DNA from: an uncultured Clostridia bacterium
GTDB taxonomy: Bacteria; Bacillota; Clostridia; TANB77; CAG-508
Length of the DNA stretch: 5,519 bases
Assembly (NCBI GenBank): GCA_944392065.1
Contig: CALXVO010000082.1
Location: forward strand, 1-5,519
Reading direction: 5' to 3'
The notes under the pieces were generated by a model. The model was given only the letters and a program-made list of their open reading frames with translations, searched no databases and had not been told where the DNA came from. Below, piece by piece: positions 1 to 5,479 of this stretch. How positions within the stretch are numbered: position 1 is the first letter of the stretch; each line of letters opens with the position of its first letter. The position numbers were made by a program, and so were the translations under genes.

Positions 1-31
1 TAATAAAATTGTTCTATACATTTAATAATTT

Positions 32-57
32 TATCACTTAATAAATATATCACTTAA
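32..57. repeat. Direct repeat TATCACTTAA, two copies
   Basis: The 10-base sequence TATCACTTAA occurs at 32-41 and 48-57, 16 bases apart. The second copy overlaps one arm of the MerR-type dyad and the first lies just downstream of the -10 box. The first may be a remnant half-site or chance in AT-rich DNA. Confidence 0.4.
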
Positions 58-74
58 AGTAAACTTCAAGTCAA
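44..74 (-). promoter_or_regulatory. MerR-type promoter reading out of the left edge
   Basis: The minus strand has TTGACT (69-74) and TATATT (44-49) separated by 19 bases, the overlong spacer typical of MerR-family-activated promoters. A 20-bp dyad, ACTTGAAGTTTACTTTAAGT (52-71), with 8 of 10 base pairs matched, fills the spacer. It resembles MerR-family boxes of the CTTnAAGTTnACTTnAAG type. The controlled gene would lie beyond position 1. The metal operon ends about 58 bases upstream. Confidence 0.7.
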
Positions 75-131
75 TACTCTTTTTATATTTTATCACATTT
101 TTTTATATGAAGTAATTTTTATTTTTTGTGC

Positions 132-1979
132 TTATTTTATATTCTTTACTCTCAAAGCCCTCAATGCATTAAGTATAGCAATAATAGAAACTCCTACATC
201 TGCAAATACTGCTTGCCACATACTCGATAATCCTACAGCAGTTAATACCAAAACTAAAATTTTAATAGCTATTGCAAATATAATATTTTCTCTTACTATC
301 CTCATTGTCTTTTTTGACAATTTTATTGCACTTATTATTTTTGATGGTTGGTCTGTCATAATTACTATATCAGCTGCTTCTATAGCGCTGTCTGCTCCAA
401 GCCCCCCCATTGCTATTCCTATATCTGCCATAGCAAGTACAGGTGCATCATTAATTCCATCTCCTACAAATACTAGCTTGCCCTTTGGTGATTTTGTTTT
501 TAATAGCTCTTCTACTTTTTCTACTTTTCCATCTGGCAATAATTCTGCATAAACTTTGTCTATTCCTAATTCTTTAGCAACTGCTTCTCCTATATTTTTT
601 CTATCTCCTGTTAGCATTACAGTTTCTTTTATATTATTTTTTCTTAGCTCTTCTATTGTTCTTTTTGCATCTTCTTTTATTTTATCTGCAATTACGATAT
701 GTCCAACATATTTTCCATCTATTGCAACATATACAACACTTCCAACATGTGTGCATTTTGTATATTCAATACCTTTTTCATTCATTAATTTTTCATTTCC
801 TGCAAGTACAGCTTGATTACCTATTTTTGCTTCAATTCCCTTTCCAGAAATTTCTTGCGAATCTATGATTTCTTTTTCGTCAATTTCTTTGTTATATGCC
901 TTTTTTATGGATTTTGAAATTGGATGATTAGAATAATATTCTGCATATGCTGCTACTTTTAATAACTCCTCTTTGCTAATTCCAATTGGTTCAACATTTT
1001 GTACTTCAAAAACTCCTTCTGTTAATGTACCAGTTTTATCAAATACCATTATTTCTGCATTTGATAATGCTTCTAAATAATTACTACCTTTTACAAGTAC
1101 CCCCATTTTAGAAGCTCCACCAATACCTCCAAAGAAACTTAGTGGTATTGAAATAACTAATGCACATGGACAAGATACAACTAAGAATGATAATGCTCTA
1201 TATAACCAGTCTTGGAAATTGGCTCCTTCTATCATTAGTGGTGGCACAATGGCAAGTATTATTGCGATAATCACTACAATTGGTGTATAGTATGCAGCAA
1301 ATTTAGTAATAAAATTTTCTGATTTTGCTTTTTTACTACTTGCATTTTCAACTAAATCTAATATTTTGCTTACTGTTGATTCTCCAAATTCCTTAGTTAC
1401 CTCTACCTTGATAACACCATTTAAGTTGATGCATCCGCTAAGTACTTGCTCTCCTTCTGCTACTTCTCTTGGTACTGATTCTCCTGTTAAGGCCTTTGTA
1501 TCTAATGTAGTTTTTCCATCAATAACTATTCCATCTAGTGGAACTTTTTCCCCAGTTTTTATAATTATAGTATCTCCTATTTTTACTTCTTCTGGACTAA
1601 CTTTTTCTTCTTTTCCATCTCTAACAACATTAGCATAATCTGGTCTAATATCCATTAAACTAGCAATAGATTTTCTAGATTTATCTACTGCATAGTCTTG
1701 GAATAATTCTCCTATTTGATAAAATAGCATTACGGCTACTGCCTCTGGAAATTCACTAATCGCAAATGCTCCTAAAGTTGCTACTGCCATTAAGAAATTT
1801 TCATCAAAGACTTTCCCTCTGAAAATGTTTCTTACTGCTTTTCTTAAAATTTCAAACCCTACAATAAGATAGCTGACAATAAATATACTGTTATTTATCC
1901 ATTCATTTTGAAATTTTACAAGCATTGCAAATAAGAATAGTACAAAAGCAATTATTATTTTAATTCCATCTTTTTTCAT
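132..1979 (-). CDS. cadA: Zn2+/Cd2+/Pb2+-exporting P1B-type ATPase (CadA/ZntA type, no N-terminal metal-binding domain)
   Basis: This is an inner-membrane pump that uses ATP to export divalent soft metals. With the ATG start at 1979 it has 615 residues. Visible motifs are TGES (165-168, actuator), the CPC metal-site triad (270-272) in a membrane helix, the phosphorylation motif DKTGT (D314), the HP dipeptide (352-353) of the nucleotide-binding domain, TGDR (457-460) and GDGINDAP (506-513). K573 and D594 in the last two helices match the Lys/Asp pair of the Zn/Cd/Pb subgroup (P1B-2) rather than copper pumps. Eight hydrophobic helices can be placed: two before residue 50, two around 60-95, two flanking the CPC region, and two at the C-terminus. 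The usual N-terminal HMA domain (GxxCxxC) is absent, so the protein is about 100 residues shorter than classical CadA or ZntA. The frame extends upstream to a TTG at 2030 overlapping the repressor gene, but the ATG has the better ribosome binding site. It is second in an operon with the CadC-like repressor. I see no convincing terminator after the stop. Confidence 0.96.
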   Translation of the reverse strand: MKKDGIKIIIAFVLFLFAMLVKFQNEWINNSIFIVSYLIVGFEILRKAVRNIFRGKVFDENFLMAVATLGAFAISEFPEAVAVMLFYQIGELFQDYAVDKSRKSIASLMDIRPDYANVVRDGKEEKVSPEEVKIGDTIIIKTGEKVPLDGIVIDGKTTLDTKALTGESVPREVAEGEQVLSGCINLNGVIKVEVTKEFGESTVSKILDLVENASSKKAKSENFITKFAAYYTPIVVIIAIILAIVPPLMIEGANFQDWLYRALSFLVVSCPCALVISIPLSFFGGIGGASKMGVLVKGSNYLEALSNAEIMVFDKTGTLTEGVFEVQNVEPIGISKEELLKVAAYAEYYSNHPISKSIKKAYNKEIDEKEIIDSQEISGKGIEAKIGNQAVLAGNEKLMNEKGIEYTKCTHVGSVVYVAIDGKYVGHIVIADKIKEDAKRTIEELRKNNIKETVMLTGDRKNIGEAVAKELGIDKVYAELLPDGKVEKVEELLKTKSPKGKLVFVGDGINDAPVLAMADIGIAMGGLGADSAIEAADIVIMTDQPSKIISAIKLSKKTMRIVRENIIFAIAIKILVLVLTAVGLSSMWQAVFADVGVSIIAILNALRALRVKNIK

Positions 1980-1989
1980 AAAATTTGAA

Positions 1990-1998
1990 TTCCTTTCC
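1990..1998 (-). promoter_or_regulatory. Ribosome binding site deciding the cadA start
   Basis: The minus strand reads GGAAAGGAA here, ending 10 bases before the ATG at 1979. The alternative TTG at 2030 lies inside the repressor gene and has only a weak GTAGGT-like sequence before it. This supports a 615-residue ATPase starting at 1979 rather than a 632-residue one overlapping the repressor. Confidence 0.75.
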
Positions 1999-2004
1999 AA
2001 TCCT

Positions 2005-2367
2005 TTATTTTTTATGTTCAATATGCTCAATACCTACTTCAAATACCTCTTTTACATGTTCATCATCAAGCATATAATATACTTCTTTTCCATCTCTTCT
2101 GCATTTTACAATTCCCATTCTTCTTAGTGTTCCTAATTGATGTGAAATAGAAGATTTACTCATTCCTAATACATTTGCTATATCGCATACACACATTTCA
2201 TTTTCATCTAATGCAAATAAAATTTTTGTTCTTGTAGTATCACCAATAATTTTAAAAAATTCTGCTAATTTATTAAATACATCTTGTTCTGGCATTTTTG
2301 CTAGTGTTCTATTTACTACATCTTCATGGATTATATTGCAGTCACATATAAATTCATTTTTTGACAT
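2005..2367 (-). CDS. cadC: ArsR/SmtB-family metal-sensing repressor, CadC type
   Basis: This is a winged-helix repressor expected to bind the operators upstream of its own gene and release them when Cd, Pb or Zn binds. From the ATG at 2367 it has 120 residues, normal for the family. The signature E-M-C-V-C-D (C59, C61) with N-terminal C8 and C10 matches the thiolate (alpha-3N) site of CadC. D102, H104, H115 and H118 near the C-terminus occupy the positions of the alpha-5 inter-subunit zinc site of SmtB/CadC, with His in place of the usual final Glu. The recognition helix and wing lie at about residues 66-98 (MSKSSISHQLGTLRRMG, then GKEVYYML). The frame can also begin at a GTG at 2373, but that codon is only 3 bases from the Shine-Dalgarno sequence. 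The ATPase gene follows after 25 bases, so the repressor and its target pump are co-transcribed. Retention of both metal sites suggests it could sense both thiophilic metals and zinc; this is inferred from the family. Confidence 0.95.
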   Translation of the reverse strand: MSKNEFICDCNIIHEDVVNRTLAKMPEQDVFNKLAEFFKIIGDTTRTKILFALDENEMCVCDIANVLGMSKSSISHQLGTLRRMGIVKCRRDGKEVYYMLDDEHVKEVFEVGIEHIEHKK

Positions 2368-2376
2368 CTGCACTTT

Positions 2377-2385
2377 CCTCCTTTT
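2377..2385 (-). promoter_or_regulatory. Strong ribosome binding site of cadC
   Basis: The minus strand reads AAAAGGAGG, nearly a full anti-Shine-Dalgarno complement. The spacing is 9 bases to the ATG at 2367 but only 3 bases to the in-frame GTG at 2373, so the ATG is the likely start. Confidence 0.8.
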
Positions 2386-2409
2386 AGATTTATTAATAAT
2401 TACATTTCA

Positions 2410-2427
2410 GTTGAGCATTTATTCAAC
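2410..2427. promoter_or_regulatory. Second CadC/SmtB-type operator, at the transcription start
   Basis: The sequence GTTGAGCATTTATTCAAC has 5-bp outer arms (GTTGA/TCAAC) and matches the spacer operator at 13 of 16 core positions. It covers roughly +2 to +20 of the predicted transcript. Its core begins 32 bp from that of the first operator, about three helical turns, so two repressor dimers could sit on the same DNA face. Confidence 0.65.
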
Positions 2428-2435
2428 TTTACTAT

Positions 2436-2465
2436 ATTATAGTTGAATGTTTATTCAATTGTCAA
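2436..2465 (-). promoter_or_regulatory. cad operon promoter
   Basis: On the minus strand a perfect -35 box TTGACA (2460-2465) and a perfect -10 box TATAAT (2436-2441) are separated by 18 bases. Transcription should start near 2429, leaving a leader of about 62 bases before cadC. The promoter is strong by consensus and would need repression, which fits the operators overlapping it. Confidence 0.87.
2443..2458. promoter_or_regulatory. CadC/SmtB-type operator, promoter-spacer copy
   Basis: The inverted repeat TTGAATGTTTATTCAA has 6-bp arms and a 4-base centre. It resembles the TGAA-N-TTCA dyads bound by ArsR/SmtB-family metal sensors. It lies wholly between the -35 and -10 boxes, where a bound dimer would occlude RNA polymerase. 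That the product of the adjacent repressor gene binds here is inferred. Confidence 0.78.
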
Positions 2466-2474
2466 TAGTTTTTT

Positions 2475-2508
2475 AAAAAAATATGAGACTATGTTTTCAC
2501 ATAGCCTC
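2475..2508 (-). terminator. Intrinsic terminator of the membrane protein-NUDIX operon
   Basis: A 9-bp stem (2485-2493 with 2500-2508) has a 6-base loop. In minus-strand RNA it is fully paired with one G-U wobble. It is followed by AUAUUUUUUU and begins three bases after the NUDIX stop codon. On the plus strand the same stem is followed by five T but contains one mismatch. The terminator insulates the cad promoter, whose -35 box starts about 10 bases beyond the U-run. Confidence 0.87.
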
Positions 2509-2511
2509 TTT

Positions 2512-2922
2512 TTAAAACAACTTATCTTTATATATTTCTGCTTGTTCTAGCATATGCCCGATATTGCCTTCTCCTGCAAACTTATTCATATCAAAAAAAT
2601 TTTCTTTTCTATCCATCCAATACAATTTATTTACTTCTTCTACTAAATTCACATCTTTATTTAATTTTCCTGCATAAACTTCTAGTTCCATATCAGACAT
2701 TTTATATTCAAAATTCATAATATTTGTTAAAGTAATATCTTTATTTGTAATTCCTGTTTCTTCTTGTAGCTCTCTATATGCTGCATGTAATTCATCTTCA
2801 TTTTGTTCTACTTTTCCACCAACTAAATTGAATTTTCCTTTGTATGGCTCTTTCTCTCTTTTGCACATAAGTATTTTATCTTCATCTTTGTTATATACTA
2901 AAATTAAATTTAATTTCTTCAT
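2512..2922 (-). CDS. NUDIX hydrolase (MutT-like nucleoside diphosphate-X pyrophosphatase)
   Basis: This 136-residue protein is a single NUDIX domain of typical minimal length, probably cytoplasmic. The full NUDIX box GX5EX7REUXEEXGU is present at residues 36-58: G36, E42, R50, E51, L52, E54, E55, G57 and I58. All the Mg-binding glutamates are intact, so it should be catalytically active on a nucleoside diphosphate linked to another moiety. The substrate cannot be read from the sequence. Oxidised dNTPs (sanitation), other NTPs or nucleotide sugars are all possible. The N-terminal strand (residues 3-9) and the KxxLMCKR segment are typical of MutT-like members. The start ATG has GGAGG six bases upstream. 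The gene follows the membrane-protein gene after 15 bases, within which its ribosome binding site lies, so the two are probably one transcript. A hairpin terminator follows immediately. Confidence 0.95.
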   Translation of the reverse strand: MKKLNLILVYNKDEDKILMCKREKEPYKGKFNLVGGKVEQNEDELHAAYRELQEETGITNKDITLTNIMNFEYKMSDMELEVYAGKLNKDVNLVEEVNKLYWMDRKENFFDMNKFAGEGNIGHMLEQAEIYKDKLF

Positions 2923-2937
2923 ATCTTTCCTCCATTC

Positions 2938-3510
2938 CTATCCCCAATAATTAAATTCTGTTCGTATAACTACATCATTTTTATCTAAATAAATATAGTA
3001 ATAATACCAATCCATAAATCCATTTCTTACAGAATATCCAATTGCATAATCTGTAACTAACATTTCAAGTTCTACATCTTCTTGCCCTAAAATAGTCTGT
3101 ACTTCTTCTTTCGTCATTCCAACTAAATCATATGTACCTTTTAAATCGTCAATCATTAAATATCTAAAACTATTCCAATTTTCATTACTCCACTTTTCTG
3201 TTGAAAATGTTTTGAAATATTGTCTTATACCAAATGTCATGATAACTAAAATAATCAAATAAATAATTACAGAAAACATACTATATATAATAGATTTATA
3301 AAATTTCTTTTTATACTTAAATTTTATTATAACTGGCATTGCTAAAATAACTATTGGTAAAACAATATAGCAGATAAAGAATAATATTTTAGAAAAGCCA
3401 CTTATGGTTCCTCCTATGAATTCAAAAAGCATCAAGAATGAAAAAATCTTTGAAAGCACGTAATAATATAATATTCCTAAAACTACTCCTAATATTTTAT
3501 CTTTTTCCAT
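2938..3510 (-). CDS. Hypothetical three-helix membrane protein with BamE/SmpA-like C-terminal tail
   Basis: I do not recognise a named family. From the ATG at 3510 the protein has 190 residues. Three hydrophobic helices are visible at about 6-30, 40-62 and 73-95. A very basic loop (KFKYKKKFYK) between the second and third suggests that loop is cytoplasmic and the C-terminal 95 residues lie outside the membrane. The tail has the pattern DDL..y.LVGMTKEEVQTILGQ, followed by a Tyr-rich strand segment (DWYYYYIYLD) and a final strand. That arrangement resembles the small alpha-beta fold of BamE/SmpA-like and related domains; this is inferred from pattern alone. An in-frame ATG at 3522 would add four residues but has no ribosome binding site, whereas GGGGA lies just before 3510. 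It is first in an apparent two-gene operon with the NUDIX hydrolase. A functional link between them is not evident. Confidence 0.82.
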   Translation of the reverse strand: MEKDKILGVVLGILYYYVLSKIFSFLMLFEFIGGTISGFSKILFFICYIVLPIVILAMPVIIKFKYKKKFYKSIIYSMFSVIIYLIILVIMTFGIRQYFKTFSTEKWSNENWNSFRYLMIDDLKGTYDLVGMTKEEVQTILGQEDVELEMLVTDYAIGYSVRNGFMDWYYYYIYLDKNDVVIRTEFNYWG

Positions 3511-3543
3511 AAATTTCCCCATTTATTTTTAATATTTTTTCGT

Positions 3544-3572
3544 ATTGTATCATAAAAGCAGGTTATTTACAA
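3544..3572 (-). promoter_or_regulatory. Predicted promoter for the membrane protein-NUDIX operon
   Basis: On the minus strand TTGTAA (3567-3572) and an extended -10 element TGATACAAT (-10 box TACAAT at 3544-3549) are separated by 17 bases. A start near 3537 gives a short leader of about 27 bases before the ATG at 3510. The -35 box falls in the loop of the upstream terminator hairpin, so termination and initiation signals overlap. Confidence 0.55.
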
Positions 3573-3587
3573 CTAATAACCTGCTTT
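3555..3587 (-). terminator. Intrinsic terminator after the acyl-CoA ligase
   Basis: A perfect 13-bp stem (3555-3567 with 3575-3587) has a 7-base loop and begins 17 bases after the ligase stop codon. In minus-strand RNA it ends CUGCUUUUAU, so the U-run is short (four U). The strong stem suggests termination, possibly incomplete. It is the only structure between the two genes. Confidence 0.75.
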
Positions 3588-3604
3588 CTCTCTAATTTAA
3601 TTTA

Positions 3605-5302
3605 CTATGCCATTGTTTCCAAATTTGCTTGTCTTTTTATTTTGCCTGTTGTTGTTTTAATTAGTGGCTCTTCTGAAATTATCATTCCTCTAATTGCTTT
3701 ATATTTTGGCATTATGCTATTTATATCTTTTATTTTATCTGATAAAACTTTACGTATTTCTTCGTCTGTTTCTGCTTTATATGCTTCTTTCATAATTTCT
3801 CTATCAAATATAATTTTTACATTTATTTTGATATCTTCTTTATCTTCAGATTGTTGTTTTCCAAATATGAAACATTCTTTTACTCCTTCTATTTTGTTTA
3901 CTAGATTCTCCATTTCTTCTGGGAATATATTTTTACCATTCTTTAAAACAATAACACTTTTCTTTCTTCCACAAATAAATATGTATCCATCTTCGTCTAT
4001 TTTTGCCAAATCACCTGTGGCAAACCATCCATCATTTAATACTTCTTTTGTTGCCTCCTCATCGCCATAGTATCCAAGCATGATGTTTGGTCCTTTTACA
4101 ACAAGCTCTCCCATACCTTCTTCATTTGCATCTTCTATTTTTGCTTGTATATGTGGAAGTGGCTTTCCTATTGAACCTACTCTAAAGTTTTCATCTGTTT
4201 CAACACCTATAACTGGGGATGTTTCTGTTAGCCCATATCCTTGGCATAAATTAATACCCCAGTCTCTAAATGCATTTTCTACTTCTGGATCTAGTGCTGC
4301 TGCTCCACTAACAAATAATCGTACACACCCTCCAAATAAATTATGAATATCTTTGAATATTTCTTTCTTTTCTGCCATTGTTTTATTTCTGTTTTCTTGC
4401 ATTAATTTTTTAACAGCCTCTAATTTTCCTTCTTTTTCAAGACCTTTTAAGATTGTTTTATACATACTTTCATAAATAGCAGGAACAAAGGAAGCAAATG
4501 TTATTTTGTATTCATTTAAGTTTTCTGTAATATGTCTAATTCCTTCACAGAATGATCTTTCAGCTCCTATGTATAAAGAATATAGCATTCCTACTGTACA
4601 TTCAAATACATGGTGTAATGGTAAGAATGACAATATTCTGTCACTTGAATTAATATCTAGTACAGTTGCAAAATCCATTAAATTAGACACTAGATTTCTA
4701 TGACATAAAGCTACTACTTTTGATTTTGATGTTGTACCTGAAGTGAATAACATAATATTCATTGCTTCAGGATCTATTTTGCTATCCAAAAATTCTCTGT
4801 TTCCTTCTTCTACTAATTTTTTACCAACTTCTATTAATTCTTTTTGTGAATATATTCCTTCTATGTTAGAATCTAAATCCATTGATATTAAATGTTTTAA
4901 TTTGTTTTTTTCACTATATTTTATTTTTTCAATAATTTCTTCATATTTTTGAGAATAAAATATTGCTTCTACTTCTGATCTTTCTATTACTTCTTCTAGC
5001 TCATTTGCTGGTAAAGATTTGTCTATTGGAACAACTATTCCTGTACCACAAGCAATTGATAAATATGCTAACTCCCATTCATATCTATTTTCTCCAATAA
5101 CAGCAATTCTTTTATCCTTTAGTCCTAAACTAATTAGTGTTGTTCCTAAATAATTTATCATGTCTCTTATTTCTTTATGTGTATATACCTTATATTTTCC
5201 TTCACCTATTTTTATTTTATATCCTGGTCTATCTCCATAAAGTTCTCCTGTTTTATTTAACATATCTTTTAAATCTGTAACTTTTAATACTTCTCTATTC
5301 AT
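3605..5302 (-). CDS. Long-chain-fatty-acid--CoA ligase (AMP-forming acyl-CoA synthetase)
   Basis: This 565-residue enzyme of the ANL adenylating family activates a carboxylic acid with ATP to an acyl-adenylate, then transfers it to CoA. Core motifs are in order: the phosphate-binding loop LFTSGTTSKSK (185-195), FLPLHHVFE (226-234), SGAAALDPE (332-340), QGYGLTETSP (354-363), TGD (429-431, D431 for ribose binding), GRKKSVIVLKNGKNIFPEE (445-463), and the C-terminal TTTGKIKR with the catalytic Lys at 554. FLPLHHVFE and LFVSGAAALDPEV point to the long-chain acyl-CoA synthetase branch (FadD/FAA-like) rather than acetate or aryl-CoA ligases. Chain-length preference cannot be read, and transfer to an acyl-carrier protein is an alternative. 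The P-loop has Ser where most family members have Gly and Pro (TSGTTGxPK). It has no signal peptide and is probably cytoplasmic or membrane-associated. The start ATG has AAAGGA 12 bases upstream. A structured leader precedes it and a hairpin terminator follows, suggesting a single-gene transcript. No beta-oxidation genes lie nearby. Confidence 0.95.
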   Translation of the reverse strand: MNREVLKVTDLKDMLNKTGELYGDRPGYKIKIGEGKYKVYTHKEIRDMINYLGTTLISLGLKDKRIAVIGENRYEWELAYLSIACGTGIVVPIDKSLPANELEEVIERSEVEAIFYSQKYEEIIEKIKYSEKNKLKHLISMDLDSNIEGIYSQKELIEVGKKLVEEGNREFLDSKIDPEAMNIMLFTSGTTSKSKVVALCHRNLVSNLMDFATVLDINSSDRILSFLPLHHVFECTVGMLYSLYIGAERSFCEGIRHITENLNEYKITFASFVPAIYESMYKTILKGLEKEGKLEAVKKLMQENRNKTMAEKKEIFKDIHNLFGGCVRLFVSGAAALDPEVENAFRDWGINLCQGYGLTETSPVIGVETDENFRVGSIGKPLPHIQAKIEDANEEGMGELVVKGPNIMLGYYGDEEATKEVLNDGWFATGDLAKIDEDGYIFICGRKKSVIVLKNGKNIFPEEMENLVNKIEGVKECFIFGKQQSEDKEDIKINVKIIFDREIMKEAYKAETDEEIRKVLSDKIKDINSIMPKYKAIRGMIISEEPLIKTTTGKIKRQANLETMA

Positions 5303-5334
5303 TTTTACTCACGATCCTTTCTTTGGGCACATTT

Positions 5335-5459
5335 GGTTGGAAAAGAATTAAATTTTGAGCAGTCAAAACGAGTTTGAAATTTATGAAGCGTACTTTGTGC
5401 TACGCCAATTAAATTTCAAATGAAGTTTGTTAGCCACCAATTGTAATTATTTTTCAACC
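5335..5459 (-). ncRNA. Structured leader or small inverted-repeat element upstream of the acyl-CoA ligase
   Basis: The ends form a 15-base inverted repeat (5335-5349 with 5445-5459) with 13 of 15 positions paired. Inside are two further hairpins. One has an 11-bp perfect outer stem (5373-5383 with 5410-5420) capped by a GCGTA/TACGC stem (5388-5392 with 5401-5405). The other has a 6-bp stem (5353-5358 with 5363-5368) and a GCAG loop on the plus strand. As minus-strand RNA this is a closed multi-arm junction ending about 32 bases before the ligase start. I match it to no riboswitch or T-box consensus I know. It may be a cis-regulatory RNA or a miniature inverted-repeat insertion. Its function is unknown. 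Confidence 0.5.
5416..5457 (-). other. Possible 13-codon leader peptide with tandem Trp codons
   Basis: A TTG at 5457 lies 6 bases after a strong GGAGG (5464-5468). It opens a 13-codon frame, MKNNYNWWLTNFI, ending in TGA at 5416-5418. An in-frame ATG at 5478 without a ribosome binding site would add seven codons. The start codon lies in the outer stem of the inverted-repeat element and the stop lies in its main hairpin. That arrangement would suit translation-coupled control, but the frame is short and could be chance. Confidence 0.25.
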
Positions 5460-5479
5460 TTTTCCTCCATTTTTTCATA

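Noticed and set aside
1..21. Start of a minus-strand gene at the ATG at 21-19
   Set aside because: Only seven codons (MYRTILL) remain before the window edge and there is no good ribosome binding site. The MerR-type promoter makes a gene to the left likely, but this ATG cannot be supported as its start.
75..131. Possible terminator after the ATPase gene
   Set aside because: Only very weak A/T pairings (CACA with TGTG at long range) can be drawn. There is no stable stem followed by a U-run.
556..868. Open frames on the plus strand opposite the ATPase gene
   Set aside because: They are antisense to a strongly conserved gene, have low-complexity Ser/Phe/Leu-rich translations and no ribosome binding sites. 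They are shadows.
2361..2390. Plus-strand promoter-like pair TTGACA and TAGATT with an 18-base spacer
   Set aside because: The TTGACA is the complement of the cadC start region and the second box covers its ribosome binding site. No plus-strand gene follows.
3642..4952. Several plus-strand open frames opposite the acyl-CoA ligase
   Set aside because: They lie entirely antisense to conserved ligase motifs, with no recognisable domain and no ribosome binding site.
5335..5459. T-box, c-di-GMP, SAM, TPP or purine riboswitch
   Set aside because: None of the conserved core sequences of these classes that I know is present, and no separate terminator or anti-terminator follows.
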